From NCBI GenBank assembly GCA_021413805.1, contig JAIOPR010000053.1, positions 1 through 38,094 of the forward strand: a stretch of 38,094 bases of DNA, in the 5' to 3' direction. Below are positions 23,664 through 31,938 of this stretch, one piece after another; the first letter of the stretch is position 1; each line of letters begins with the position of its first letter. Made by a program: the position numbers and the translations under genes. Source of the stretch: Planctomycetota bacterium (GTDB taxonomy: Bacteria > Planctomycetota > MHYJ01 > WSZJ01). The notes beneath the pieces were generated by a model. The model did not search any database and was not told where the DNA came from. It was given only the letters and a program-made list of their open reading frames with translations.

Positions 23664-23810
23664 GCGCCTGAGAAACCGTCGCCCTGCGGCCCGCGACACC
23701 AGTCCGTCCGGCGCGCGAGAGGTGTTCGCAGCGGATTCTGGGGTTTTCCAGGCGCGCCGTCCGGGCCGGCGCCGCGTGCCTTCAGGCGACGGTTTCTCAC
23801 GCGCTCAGGG
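23658..23810. repeat. Long imperfect palindrome B, arm starts at stop codon
   Basis: 153-bp inverted repeat after the UGA-containing gene. The left arm CCCTGAGCGCCTGAGAAACC contains the stop codon TGA (23661-23663). The right arm ends 23810 with the complementary GGTTTCTCACGCGCTCAGGG. Inner arms GGCGCGC/GGCGCGCC pair. It is about 80% identical to palindrome A by eye, and the homology continues ~35 bp beyond the right arm (TTCGTTGC...AGCTTGCG.CCGAT). It sits between convergent genes, so it could act as a bidirectional terminator. Confidence 0.85.
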
Positions 23811-23867
23811 TTCGTTGCAGAGAGCTTGCGACCGATCTGAAAACGGAAATCACATTCCCGGCCCGGC

Positions 23868-24767
23868 TTAGAACAGGTTTCCCTTCGCCTTCGCCCGCAC
23901 GATCCGGTCCGCCAGTTTCACCGCCTCGATCATCGACGTCGGGTCCGCCTTGCCGCTCCCCGCGATGTCGAACGCCGTCCCGTGGTCCGGCGACGTCCGC
24001 ACGAACGGCAGACCCAGCGTCACGTTCACCGCGGTCTTCCAGGCCAGCGCCTTCACAGCCACAAGCCCCTGGTCGTGGTACATCGCGACCGCACCGTCGA
24101 AATCGCGTTTTGCGAAGAGCGAGTCCGCGGGGTGCGGCCCGGTCGCGTCGATGTTTTTCTTTCGCGCCTCCTCGATCGCCGGCCCGATCACCTTGATCTC
24201 TTCGCGCCCGAAAATCCCACCCTCCCCGGCATGCGGGTTCAGCCCGCACACCGCGATGTGCGGCCGCGATTTCCCGAACCACTCGCGAAGCGCCGCGTCC
24301 GTCCGTTCGATCGCCGACAGCACCGCTTCGCGCGTCACCGCCATCGGCACTCGCTTGAGCGGGATGTGGATCGTCACCAGGCTCACGAACAGGTCCCCCG
24401 CGCTGAACGCCATCACCGGCCGGCGCACCGCGCAGACCTTCGCGAAAAATTCCGTGTGCCCCGGAAACGGCTCCCCCGCCAGCTTCAGCGCCTCCTTGGA
24501 GATCGGCGCCGTCACCACCGCGTCCGCTTCTCCGCCCTGGCACATCCCGGCGGCCATCCGAAGCGCCGCCATCGCCGCGGCGCCGGCTTCCGCGCAAGGC
24601 CCGCGGCGTTTGGGAAGAGCCTCACACGCGGTCTCGATGTCGGCGTGGAACGCACGCGGTCCCACGAGCCGGGCGTGCGGAAAAGCCTTCTTCGCGGCGG
24701 CGGCGATCTCGGGACCGACCCCTAGCGGGTCGCCGAGCGTAATCAGCAGGCGCGGGGCGCGGGGCAT
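23868..24767 (-). CDS. pdxA: 4-hydroxythreonine-4-phosphate dehydrogenase (vitamin B6 synthesis)
   Basis: 299-residue PdxA-family enzyme. It oxidises 4-phosphohydroxy-L-threonine with NAD(P)+ in pyridoxal phosphate synthesis and acts as a cytoplasmic dimer. The N-terminal ITLGDPLGVGPEI matches the family GDPAGIGPE. The three metal-binding histidines are visible in PGHTEFFA, NPHAGEGG and MYHDQGLV. TLGLPFVRTSPDHGTAFDIAG is the classic C-terminal signature. It is slightly shorter than the usual ~330 residues. It follows the FHA gene by 10 bp, so it is probably the last gene of a yebC-FHA-pdxA operon. PdxA-like paralogues (PdxA2, DTD1 type) exist, so the pathway assignment is good but not certain. 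Confidence 0.92.
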   Translation of the reverse strand: MPRAPRLLITLGDPLGVGPEIAAAAKKAFPHARLVGPRAFHADIETACEALPKRRGPCAEAGAAAMAALRMAAGMCQGGEADAVVTAPISKEALKLAGEPFPGHTEFFAKVCAVRRPVMAFSAGDLFVSLVTIHIPLKRVPMAVTREAVLSAIERTDAALREWFGKSRPHIAVCGLNPHAGEGGIFGREEIKVIGPAIEEARKKNIDATGPHPADSLFAKRDFDGAVAMYHDQGLVAVKALAWKTAVNVTLGLPFVRTSPDHGTAFDIAGSGKADPTSMIEAVKLADRIVRAKAKGNLF

Positions 24768-24777
24768 GGCCGGGGAC

Positions 24778-25146
24778 TCAGGAAGCGAATTCCATCCGGA
24801 ACGTCTCGCGCCGGCCTAGCCGCAGCTCGTACGGCTTCAGCTGCAGGTCCGTGATCGTCATCTTCTCGACCTTCTTCCCGTCGAGAAAAGTCCCGTTCGA
24901 GCTCAGGTCCTCAACCTCGATCGAGTCGGGCTTGATGAACCGGACCCTGACGTGCTTGCGCGACACCGTAAGCAGCCCCTCGTCTTTCTCGCGCGCCTCC
25001 GGCTCCATCAGCGAGTACGCCTTGCAGGCCTTCAGCGAAATCTCGCACCCACGGCTCCGGCCGACGACAACATCCTGCCCGGACTCGATCGTGAAGGTTT
25101 CATCCTTCACGATGCCCGCCACGCCTTTGAGCAGGATCCGGGACAT
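24778..25146 (-). CDS. FHA-domain protein
   Basis: 122-residue protein that is essentially one forkhead-associated domain, which binds phosphothreonine. Hallmarks are VVGRSRGCEISL (strand 3-4 with the conserved GR.), LLTVSRKHVRVRF (SRxH) and VEDLSSNGTFLDGKKV (SSNGTxxNG-like). The remaining C-terminal strands are ITDLQLKPYELRLGRRETFRMEF. There is no membrane segment or second domain. ATG 25146 has a good AGGAG about 8 bases upstream and lies 17 bp after yebC. The phosphorylated partner and any kinase are not in the window. It is probably a cytoplasmic adaptor in Ser/Thr-kinase signalling. Confidence 0.9.
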   Translation of the reverse strand: MSRILLKGVAGIVKDETFTIESGQDVVVGRSRGCEISLKACKAYSLMEPEAREKDEGLLTVSRKHVRVRFIKPDSIEVEDLSSNGTFLDGKKVEKMTITDLQLKPYELRLGRRETFRMEFAS

Positions 25147-25163
25147 GAGCCTCTCCTCGCGGA

Positions 25164-25907
25164 CTATTCCGCCGGGACGAACCCGCGCGGCAGATTGAAA
25201 TTCGAAGCGATCTCGTTGACGTCGTCGTGCTCCTCGAGCGCTTCCATGAGATTGACGGCCTTCTGCGCCTTGTCGAAATCCAGGTCGATGCGGTCCTTGG
25301 CGATGCGCGGGATGCCGGCGGTGACAGGTTCGATCTTCTTCGCCTTGAGCGCGTTGACGACCGTCGCGAAATCCGCCGGCGAGCAGGTCACTTCGTAGCC
25401 CTCTTCGACCGGCTGCACATCCTCCGCGCCGATCTCCAGGCCCAGCTCCATCGCCTTGTCGTCGTTCAGCGTGCCCTTCGGGATCAGGATCACGCCCTTC
25501 TTGTCGAACATGAACGCCACGCAATTCCTGTCGCCCATCTTGCCGCCCTTGGACTCGAAGATCTTCCGGATCTCGGAGACGGTGCGGTGAATGTTGTCGG
25601 TCAGCGCGTCGGCCACGATGGCGATGCCGCCCGGGCCGTACCCCTCGTACGTGACTTCCTCGTAATTCACGCCCTCGAGTTCGCCCGTTCCCTTCTTGAT
25701 CGCCTTCTCGACCGTGTCCTTCGGCAGGTTGCACGCGCGGCCCTCCTCAAGCGCGTACGCCAGCTTCAGGTTCATCTTCGGGTCGCCGCCGCCTCGCTTC
25801 GCGGCCGCCATGATCAGCTTCACGACCTTCGAAAACGCCTTGCCCTTCTTCGCGTCGGTGGCGGCTTTCTTGTGCTTGATCGTCGCCCAGTGGCTGTGGC
25901 CGGACAT
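25164..25907 (-). CDS. yebC: YebC/PmpR (TACO1) family regulator
   Basis: 247-residue member of the YebC/TACO1 family. Members have been described as DNA-binding regulators and, more recently, as factors that help ribosomes through difficult sequences. The N-terminal signature MSGHSHWATIKHKKAATDAKKGK is exact. It is followed by KLIMAAAKRGGGDPKMNLKLAYALEEGRACNLPKDTVEKAIKKG, EEVTYEGYGPGGIAIV and LTDNIHRTVSEIRKIFESKGGKMG. Length is typical. AGGAG sits 6-7 bases before the ATG. First gene of a likely operon with the FHA and pdxA genes. Confidence 0.96.
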   Translation of the reverse strand: MSGHSHWATIKHKKAATDAKKGKAFSKVVKLIMAAAKRGGGDPKMNLKLAYALEEGRACNLPKDTVEKAIKKGTGELEGVNYEEVTYEGYGPGGIAIVADALTDNIHRTVSEIRKIFESKGGKMGDRNCVAFMFDKKGVILIPKGTLNDDKAMELGLEIGAEDVQPVEEGYEVTCSPADFATVVNALKAKKIEPVTAGIPRIAKDRIDLDFDKAQKAVNLMEALEEHDDVNEIASNFNLPRGFVPAE

Positions 25908-25948
25908 GCGATTCTCCTGTTTGTCGAAACGGCGGAATTCTGGAAGAG

Positions 25949-25954
25949 ATTATA
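25949..25954 (-). promoter_or_regulatory. Candidate -10 element upstream of yebC
   Basis: A perfect TATAAT on the minus strand in otherwise GC-rich DNA, 41 bp before the yebC ATG. I see no good -35 hexamer at the usual distance (best near CTTCCC), so this is a partial promoter call. Confidence 0.45.
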
Positions 25955-25996
25955 CCGCGAGAGGGCCGGCGGGAAGCGATACGAACAGCGCGGGTG

Positions 25997-26947
25997 TCAG
26001 CGCTTCGACTTGGAAGAGCCTCCCGGGGGGTGCGCGCGGGTCGTGGGGAGAGAGGCGAACGCGAGCTTGGGGACGGGCTTGCCCGAGGCGGCCTTTGCGG
26101 GCGGATGGAATCCAGGTTTCGCGGTGCCGTGAGCCGGTGCGCCCGGCTTGGCAGGACCGTGGTGCGACCCGTGCTTCGGCGCGGGAGCAGGAGTCTCAGG
26201 AACGGGCGGCGGCGGGGGCGGCGGCGGCGCCAGCTTGGCCGCTTCGGCCGCAGCTTTACGCGCCTGTCCATCGGGGCAATCCGCGAAGAGCGGGCAGCGG
26301 GCGCAGGCAGGATCCTTCTCGAGGCAGACCTCGGAGGCGAAGGCCTCGAGAACGCGGTACGAATCGGACGCTTCGCGAGTAGTAATTCCCTCGCTCAGCG
26401 TTTTCTCGAGCTTGGGGAACTCGTGCTTCAGTTCGACGTGGCCGAGGCGAAACAGGAGGCGGCCGACGGTGTCATCGACGGGGAGTTTGCTGTAACCGAA
26501 AGCCGAGAAGAGGTAATCGGCGACGACCTGGGCGGGGAGGCCGAGTTTGCGGGCCATGTAGACGCGGGTGTCTTCGGCGTCGTCGCGGGTGAGGTCCTCG
26601 AGCTTGAACTTGTGGGCGTCCGAGAAGGTGCGACCGAGGGAGCGGATGATCTGCTCGGCCTTCTGGAGCGGGTTAAGGACGTTGTGGGCCTTGAGGACGT
26701 CGCCGATTTCGAGGACGGAGGAGACGCGGACTTCGTTCCACCCGGCGAACTGGGCGCTGATATCGTGCATAGCGGCCGCGGCGCGGCGCTCGGGATTTTT
26801 CTGGGCGAGGATGACGTAGACGAGGTGTTCGGTGGAGGACTTGCCGTGCTTGATGTGATTGGGCTTATAGCGACGCTGAAGCGACTTGACGAGGTTTCGG
26901 ACGGCCTTGCGGGTCGAAGCCGCGTCCTTAGCGCCTTTGATTGACAT
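25997..26947 (-). CDS. Endonuclease-III-like (HhH-GPD) iron-sulphur protein with Pro/Ala-rich tail
   Basis: 316-residue DNA-repair-like protein. Residues ~35-205 follow the HhH-GPD fold (EHLVYVILAQKNPERRA, LNPLQKAEQIIRSLG, LPVDDTVGRLLFRLG). A four-cysteine iron-sulphur loop matches the endonuclease III spacing exactly: C208-x6-C215-x2-C218-x5-C224. Asp158/Asp159 can supply the conserved catalytic Asp. The hairpin normally holding the catalytic Lys (LPGVGxKTA) reads KLGLPAQVVADYLF, so the Lys is not evident; it may be a monofunctional glycosylase or act differently. Residues ~240-316 are low-complexity, with a run of eight prolines, many Ala, Lys and His, and no known role. A sigma-70 promoter lies just upstream. 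Confidence 0.8.
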   Translation of the reverse strand: MSIKGAKDAASTRKAVRNLVKSLQRRYKPNHIKHGKSSTEHLVYVILAQKNPERRAAAAMHDISAQFAGWNEVRVSSVLEIGDVLKAHNVLNPLQKAEQIIRSLGRTFSDAHKFKLEDLTRDDAEDTRVYMARKLGLPAQVVADYLFSAFGYSKLPVDDTVGRLLFRLGHVELKHEFPKLEKTLSEGITTREASDSYRVLEAFASEVCLEKDPACARCPLFADCPDGQARKAAAEAAKLAPPPPPPPPVPETPAPAPKHGSHHGPAKPGAPAHGTAKPGFHPPAKAASGKPVPKLAFASLPTTRAHPPGGSSKSKR

Positions 26948-26991
26948 AAGCCTAGGCTAGCTCCCGAGTTAGGGACTTTTTCGAAGGGAGC

Positions 26992-27019
26992 ATTATAGCC
27001 CGCGGCGGGAAAGAGTCAA
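26992..27019 (-). promoter_or_regulatory. Sigma-70-type promoter for the endonuclease-III-like gene
   Basis: Minus strand: TTGACT (27014-27019), 16-bp spacer, TATAAT (26992-26997). Transcription would start near 26985, giving a leader of about 38 nt before ATG 26947. A second TATAAT lies upstream at 27064-27069 without a clear -35. Confidence 0.75.
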
Positions 27020-27085
27020 GGCTAATCAGCAGGGTTGAGAAAGCGTTGAAAGCGCTTCAAACCATTATACAGTAATGATTTACAG

Positions 27086-28285
27086 CTACCGCCTCCACGG
27101 GTCCGTCCCCATGTCCAGAACTTCCCCGGCGCCTTCCTGAAAATCCTTCCCCGAGAAGCTCATCGTCTGCTGCGAGACCACGTTCCAGGCCACCCCCGCC
27201 GACAGCATCGAGGCCACCAGCGACGAACCGCCGTAACTCAGGAAAGGCAGCGTAATTCCGGTAATCGGGGCGAGCCCGATCGTCATTCCTATATTCACGA
27301 AAATCTGTGTGGCAAATCCCGCGGACATCCCGGTCAGCACCAGCCGGCTGAACGGATCCCGGGCCCGGTAGGCACCGAGCACCATCGCCATCAGCAGCGT
27401 CAGGTACAGCGCCAGCACGAGCGACGCGCCCAGGAATCCCCACTCTTCGCCGATCACGGAGAAGATGAAATCATTGTGCCGCTCCGGCACGAACGCGTCC
27501 GATCCCTCCTGCTCCGACTCGCCGAACCCGCGCCCCGCCCAGCGGCCGGACCCGATCGCACGCTGCGACTGCACCAGCTGGAACCCCGCGTCCTGGCTCA
27601 TCGCCTGCGGGTTCAGGAAGGCCTCGAAGCGCTTCTTCTGGTACTCCTTGAACCCGAACTTGTACGCCAGCGGCGTCCCGATGAGGAGCGCGATGAACCC
27701 GAACGCGATGTAACGCTTCCGGCACCCCGCCACCCAAAGCATGGCGACGAACATCGCCGGGAAGATCAGCGCGGTGCCGAGGTCGGGCTGGAGCAGGATG
27801 ATCGCGAACGGCACGAGGGCGATCGCCGCGGGGGCGAGGAGGCGCGTGAAGCGGTCCGGCGCCTTGCGCCACATGAAAAATCGCGCGAGCGTGAGCACGA
27901 AAAACAGTTTCATGAATTCGCTGGGCTGGATCGAGATCGGCCCGAGCACGAACCACGAGCGCGCGCCATTGCGGACGCGGCCGAGCACGAAGAGGACGGC
28001 GAGCACGCCGAGGCACGCGCCGTACAGGGAATAGCCGGCCGAGCGGATGCGCTGCGGACGCAACCTCGACACGACAAAGGCCACGATCGCGCCGACGATC
28101 GCAGCGACGCACTGCTTCCCGAAGAACGATTTCAGCGCGACGGTCGCCGCCGCGTGCATCCCGCCCTCGGTCGGCAATTTCACGGGCGCCGCTTCGTAGA
28201 TCGACGTCAGCCCCACGCCAACCAGGAGCAACACCGAGAGAATGATCGGGATCGACGGCGAAAAGAGTTTTCCGGGAAGCGTCAT
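27086..28285 (-). CDS. rodA: Rod-shape peptidoglycan glycosyltransferase RodA
   Basis: 399-residue SEDS-family polytopic protein that polymerises lipid II for lateral wall growth with the class B PBP2. About ten membrane segments are visible. Signatures include RNGARSWFVLGPISIQPSEFMK, LLQPDLGTAL, PERHNDFIFSVIGEEWGFLGA with the essential Asp (here D272), and LPFLSYGGSSL near the C-terminus. The ATG overlaps the PBP2 stop by 4 bp. Last gene of the mreB-mreC-mreD-mrdA-rodA operon. The C-terminal ~20 residues after the last membrane segment are soluble. Confidence 0.96.
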   Translation of the reverse strand: MTLPGKLFSPSIPIILSVLLLVGVGLTSIYEAAPVKLPTEGGMHAAATVALKSFFGKQCVAAIVGAIVAFVVSRLRPQRIRSAGYSLYGACLGVLAVLFVLGRVRNGARSWFVLGPISIQPSEFMKLFFVLTLARFFMWRKAPDRFTRLLAPAAIALVPFAIILLQPDLGTALIFPAMFVAMLWVAGCRKRYIAFGFIALLIGTPLAYKFGFKEYQKKRFEAFLNPQAMSQDAGFQLVQSQRAIGSGRWAGRGFGESEQEGSDAFVPERHNDFIFSVIGEEWGFLGASLVLALYLTLLMAMVLGAYRARDPFSRLVLTGMSAGFATQIFVNIGMTIGLAPITGITLPFLSYGGSSLVASMLSAGVAWNVVSQQTMSFSGKDFQEGAGEVLDMGTDPWRR

Positions 28286-30630
28286 CGCGGCTCCCCCGCC
28301 GGCGAACTGCCGGGTTCCTGAGAAGGGCCTTCGGCCGCCCCCGCGTCGCCCTCGTCGTCCGTCGAGTCCGCAGGCGCCGACGGAGGCGTGTTGTCGTAGT
28401 TGGAAGTCGGCGTCGTGGGCTTCAGCACGTCCCCGGGAAGCTCCACTTCCGGCCAGATCGCGTGCAACAGCCGCGCCGCCACCGTCGCCGGGACGTGGCT
28501 TCCCGCCCCGCCGTGCTCGACCATCACGCAGAACGCGTACTTCGGGTCGTCGTACGGCGCGTACCCCGCGAACCAGCCGTGGTGCTCTTCGGCCCGAGCG
28601 CGAGAACTCGACTGGGCGGTGGAAGTCTTGCCGGCGGCCTTGAAAAAACGGAGCCCGCTCTTGTAAGCGGTCCCGAACTCCTCCATCGTCACGGCCTGCA
28701 ACCCGGAGCGAATTTCGTCGAGGGTGGACTGCTTGAGGTTGAGCTCCTCGTAGCGCGGTTCCGAGTCCAGCCGCATCCGGGGAACCGGCAGCCGGCCGGT
28801 CGCGAGGCCCGCCATGACGCGCGCGCCCTGAAGAGGCGTCACGAGCATTTCGCCCTGGCCGATCGAATTGTTCAGCGTGTCCGCCAATCCCCAGCGCCCG
28901 CCGCCGTGGGCGCGACGCCAGACGGGCGAGGGAACCTGACCAGCGGCCTCGCTGGGAAGGTCAATGCCGCTTCGACGCCCTACGCCGAAACGGGCGGCCA
29001 TTTCGGCGATCGAATCGATGCCGGCGCGGTTGCCTACTTCGAAGAAGACGCAGTTGCACGAGCGCGCCAGCCCTTCGCGCAGATCGAGCAATCCGTGGGC
29101 GCCGCCAAGCGAAGCGATCCAGCACCCGAATTTTTTCTTCTCCGGGTAGTAGTAGCCGCGGCATTCGAATTTGTCCTGCGCGGTGACTTTCCCATTCTCC
29201 AGCGCCGCGGCCGCGGTGATCGCCTTGAACCACGATCCCGGTGGATACCGCCCCGACACCGCGCGGTTCAGCATCGGCGCCGCCTCGGCGTCGGTCAGGA
29301 GCTGCCATTCTTCCTTGCCGATCGGCGGCATCAGCCAGTTCGCGTCGTAGCCGGGAGCGCTCGCGAGCGCGAGGACCTCGCCGGTCTTCGCGTCGAGCAC
29401 GACGATCGATCCTTTCAGCCCGAGCGGGAGCGTGTCGAGCAGCTCTTCTGCTTTCCTCTGCAGTTTCATGTCCAGGGTCAGGCTCACGTCCTTCCCCGGC
29501 ACGGGTTCGAAGCGCTCCACAACCCATTCGCGCTTGGTGATGGCGTTTTTCGCGCGCCGTTCGATTCCGCGCTCGCCTGCCAGGATCTCCTCGTACTCCA
29601 GCTCGATCCCGCTTCGCCCCACCCAGTCGCCGTAGAAGGCGCCACGGAACTCGAGGCGCTCGTATTCCTCGGGGGTGATGGTGCCGGCGAGGGCGGGGTT
29701 GACGCGGTCGGGCCAGTGGACGGTGCGGCCGTCTTTCGCCGCTTCCGCCTCCATCTGGCGCCGGAATTCCTTTTCTTCCTCCGTCAACTCCAGGCCCATC
29801 TCGCGCCGGAAGACTCCCGCTTTCTCGAGGCGCGCGTACTCGTCCTCCGAAGTCTGGCCGACGTAGCCGATCGCCTGGCACGCGCCGCGCCCGGCCGGGT
29901 ACATGCGCTTGGTGCGCGAGCGGATTTCCAGCCCCGGGAACTGATCCTCGTCGATCGCGACCTCGCTGACCTGGTCGTAAGTGAGCCCCTGCCAGAGGCG
30001 CTGCGGCTGGCGCCACTCCTGGCGCACCATCGTGCGGCGGTCGCGCGCCCCCACGGGCTTCCCCGGGATGCTGCACCGCGCCTGCACCGCGCGATCCGCC
30101 AGCTTCAGCGCCCTCACCGCCTTGAGGTACATCTGCGCCGGCTCCGTCCGGGGCGCCACGCCCCCGGCGCGCAGCATCGCCCCGATCTGCTCCTGGTCCG
30201 GCACCACCAGCGTCTTCCCGTCCGCACCCAGCACGCTCTTCATCGGGTAAACCCGCTGTTTCAACATCACGGCGCACTGGCGGTCATCAAACCCCGCTCC
30301 CGCCCCCACCAGCGCCAGAACATCCCGCATCACCCGCGCAAGCCGCCCGTAGTCCAGTTCCGGCTCCCGGCCCTTCTGCCGCGGCAGCTCGAAATCCGCC
30401 GGCACGAAATCCACGTCGAAACACCGCTCCTCCCCCGCCAGCGGCTCCCCGTTCCGGTCAAAAACCCGCCCGCGCGGCGTCGGGACCACTTCCACCCACG
30501 TCCGCGTCATGTCCCCGCGCGAACGGAATTCCTCCGCGTCCAGGATCTGCATGTAGAACAGCCGCGCTTCCAGCGCCCCGAATGGGAGCAGGAGGAGGAA
30601 ACTGAAGAGCGCCACGCGAAGCTTCGTCAC
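28282..30630 (-). CDS. mrdA: Penicillin-binding protein 2 (elongasome transpeptidase)
   Basis: 782-residue class B PBP that crosslinks lateral wall peptidoglycan together with RodA. An N-terminal membrane anchor (VALFSFLLLLPFGALEARLFYMQI) is followed by the pedestal domain (TPRGRVFDRNGEPLA) and the transpeptidase domain. Catalytic motifs: SxxK at S466-K469 (GSWFKA), SxN at S524-N526, and KTGT replaced by KTST at 668-671. It is about 150 residues longer than E. coli PBP2. The extra length is mainly in the pedestal (about 70-330), plus a Ser/Pro/Asp-rich, probably disordered, tail of ~45 residues. Start GTG 30630 overlaps the mreD stop; the longer frame to 30828 is not coding. Confidence 0.95.
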   Translation of the reverse strand: MTKLRVALFSFLLLLPFGALEARLFYMQILDAEEFRSRGDMTRTWVEVVPTPRGRVFDRNGEPLAGEERCFDVDFVPADFELPRQKGREPELDYGRLARVMRDVLALVGAGAGFDDRQCAVMLKQRVYPMKSVLGADGKTLVVPDQEQIGAMLRAGGVAPRTEPAQMYLKAVRALKLADRAVQARCSIPGKPVGARDRRTMVRQEWRQPQRLWQGLTYDQVSEVAIDEDQFPGLEIRSRTKRMYPAGRGACQAIGYVGQTSEDEYARLEKAGVFRREMGLELTEEEKEFRRQMEAEAAKDGRTVHWPDRVNPALAGTITPEEYERLEFRGAFYGDWVGRSGIELEYEEILAGERGIERRAKNAITKREWVVERFEPVPGKDVSLTLDMKLQRKAEELLDTLPLGLKGSIVVLDAKTGEVLALASAPGYDANWLMPPIGKEEWQLLTDAEAAPMLNRAVSGRYPPGSWFKAITAAAALENGKVTAQDKFECRGYYYPEKKKFGCWIASLGGAHGLLDLREGLARSCNCVFFEVGNRAGIDSIAEMAARFGVGRRSGIDLPSEAAGQVPSPVWRRAHGGGRWGLADTLNNSIGQGEMLVTPLQGARVMAGLATGRLPVPRMRLDSEPRYEELNLKQSTLDEIRSGLQAVTMEEFGTAYKSGLRFFKAAGKTSTAQSSSRARAEEHHGWFAGYAPYDDPKYAFCVMVEHGGAGSHVPATVAARLLHAIWPEVELPGDVLKPTTPTSNYDNTPPSAPADSTDDEGDAGAAEGPSQEPGSSPAGEPR

Positions 30631-31130
30631 GCGAGCATCTCCCGCTCCGGCGCCCACCCGGCGACGCCGCGGATTTTCGCGAAGGGCTTCGCGGCGAGCG
30701 CGCCGACGATCGCGGTGAAGAGCGCGACGGCGAGCGTGTGGCCGACGGCGCCCCAGAATCCCATCCCGTAGCGGATCGCCAGCACGACCCCGTAGGGCGC
30801 GTGCGCCGAGCAGGCCGCGATGAAGCACGCGATGCCCATCCCCACCGGCCGCGACGGGAACAGGCCGCCGCGGAGCAGGTTGGTCAGAAGCGCCGCGAGG
30901 AGGAACGTCAGCGCGAACGGCCCCGGGCCGCTTCCGCCCGTCAGGTCGCGCATGAGGCCGAGCGTCCAGCCGGCGATGCAGGCGGTGTTGCGCCCGGTGC
31001 GAAGCGCAATGGCGGCGAGGACGATGATCCCGACGTCCGGCACGGCGTGGCCGATGGCAAACAAGGGCACGACCGCGAGCTGGGAGACAGTCGCGAGGGC
31101 GGCGAGGAATGCGAAGACGATCCAGTTCAA
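30627..31130 (-). CDS. mreD: Rod shape-determining protein MreD
   Basis: 167-residue inner-membrane protein, one of the elongasome scaffold components. It is mostly hydrophobic with about five membrane segments, for example WIVFAFLAALATVSQLAVVPLF, VGIIVLAAIAL, FALTFLLAALLTNLLRGGLF and TLAVALFTAIVGAL. The conserved GLMRDLTGGSGPGPFAL matches the MreD loop (G-x-x-x-D). No ATG suits. TTG 31130 is chosen because AAGGA lies about 7 bases upstream and the product then starts right before the first membrane segment; upstream codons overlap mreC. Placed between mreC and mrdA as usual. Confidence 0.88.
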   Translation of the reverse strand: MNWIVFAFLAALATVSQLAVVPLFAIGHAVPDVGIIVLAAIALRTGRNTACIAGWTLGLMRDLTGGSGPGPFALTFLLAALLTNLLRGGLFPSRPVGMGIACFIAACSAHAPYGVVLAIRYGMGFWGAVGHTLAVALFTAIVGALAAKPFAKIRGVAGWAPEREMLA

Positions 31131-31152
31131 GCGGTGTCCTTCCGCGCGACGC

Positions 31153-31926
31153 TCACTGCTTTCCCAGCAGGACCAGCACATGCCTCAGCGATTTCGAGTC
31201 CGCGCGCGGCCGCACCACGATCTCGCCGTAAACGCCCGCGCCCTTTCCGCCTTTCATGACGTCGCCCACCAGCAGCCCCGCGGGCCACCCGCGCTCGGGA
31301 TCGGCGACCGTCACGATCACCCAGCCTTCCGTGACCGGCTCCCGGTCCAGCACGTATTCCAGCCGGCACATCCCGTCGCCGCTTCCAGCCAGGATTCCCG
31401 TCGCCCCCGCCCCCGCGCCCTTCTTCACCGCCGCCGCCTTCATGCGGAACGCCGGGTCGTTCACGAGCCGGACCCGCGAAATGGTTTCGCCCGCTTCGAA
31501 AATCCTCCCGACAACGTTCGGGCCCTCGACGACCACCATGCCCTGCCGGACGCCGTCGCGCGTTCCCCTGTCGATCATGAGGGTGCCGTGCCACGTCGAA
31601 GCGTCCTCGCCGAGAATCACGGAAGCCGGGAGGACGCGCGGCGAATCCGCAATCCCCGCTTCGCGGTACGCGCTCACTTTCTTCAGCAGCACTTCGAACT
31701 CCCCCGCCTTTCGCTGCGACTCGAGCAGCGCCGAAAGCAGCTCGGCGTTCTCGGCCTGCAGGCGCTTCACGTCCTCCCCGCCGCCGCGCCACTCGGAGAG
31801 CGGGCGGAGGATGGCGAAGGGCGCAAAGCGCGGCCCGGTGGGAAGACGCGACTGCAGGAGGATGAGCGCTCCCGCCGCCATTGCGAGCGCGGCGGGGACG
31901 GCCCATGTCCAGTGGAGGCGGCGCAC
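31153..31926 (-). CDS. mreC: Rod shape-determining protein MreC
   Basis: 257-residue bitopic protein that links MreB to PBP2 in the periplasm. A short cytoplasmic N-terminus and one membrane segment (WAVPAALAMAAGALILL) precede a coiled coil at about residues 50-90 (EDVKRLQAENAELLSALLES). Beta domains follow with VILGEDASTWHGTLMIDRGTRDGV and GMVVVEGPNVVGRI, typical MreC motifs. Start is GTG 31926 with GGAGG six bases upstream, 12 bp after mreB. The C-terminal GEIVVRPRADSKSLRHVLVL is also family-like. Confidence 0.93.
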   Translation of the reverse strand: MRRLHWTWAVPAALAMAAGALILLQSRLPTGPRFAPFAILRPLSEWRGGGEDVKRLQAENAELLSALLESQRKAGEFEVLLKKVSAYREAGIADSPRVLPASVILGEDASTWHGTLMIDRGTRDGVRQGMVVVEGPNVVGRIFEAGETISRVRLVNDPAFRMKAAAVKKGAGAGATGILAGSGDGMCRLEYVLDREPVTEGWVIVTVADPERGWPAGLLVGDVMKGGKGAGVYGEIVVRPRADSKSLRHVLVLLGKQ

Positions 31927-31938
31927 GGCGAGCCTCCG

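Noticed and set aside
22116-23699. 527-codon minus-strand open frame
   Set aside because: Antisense to the selenoprotein gene and through palindrome C; Gly/Asp/Val-rich with no domain.
26998-27085. Small RNA gene between rodA and the endonuclease-III-like gene
   Set aside because: Only promoter-like elements and a short imperfect palindrome (TTGAAGCGCTTTCAA) are visible; no terminator or conserved RNA fold recognised.
28462-30771. 769-codon plus-strand open frame
   Set aside because: Antisense shadow of the PBP2 gene; no motifs.
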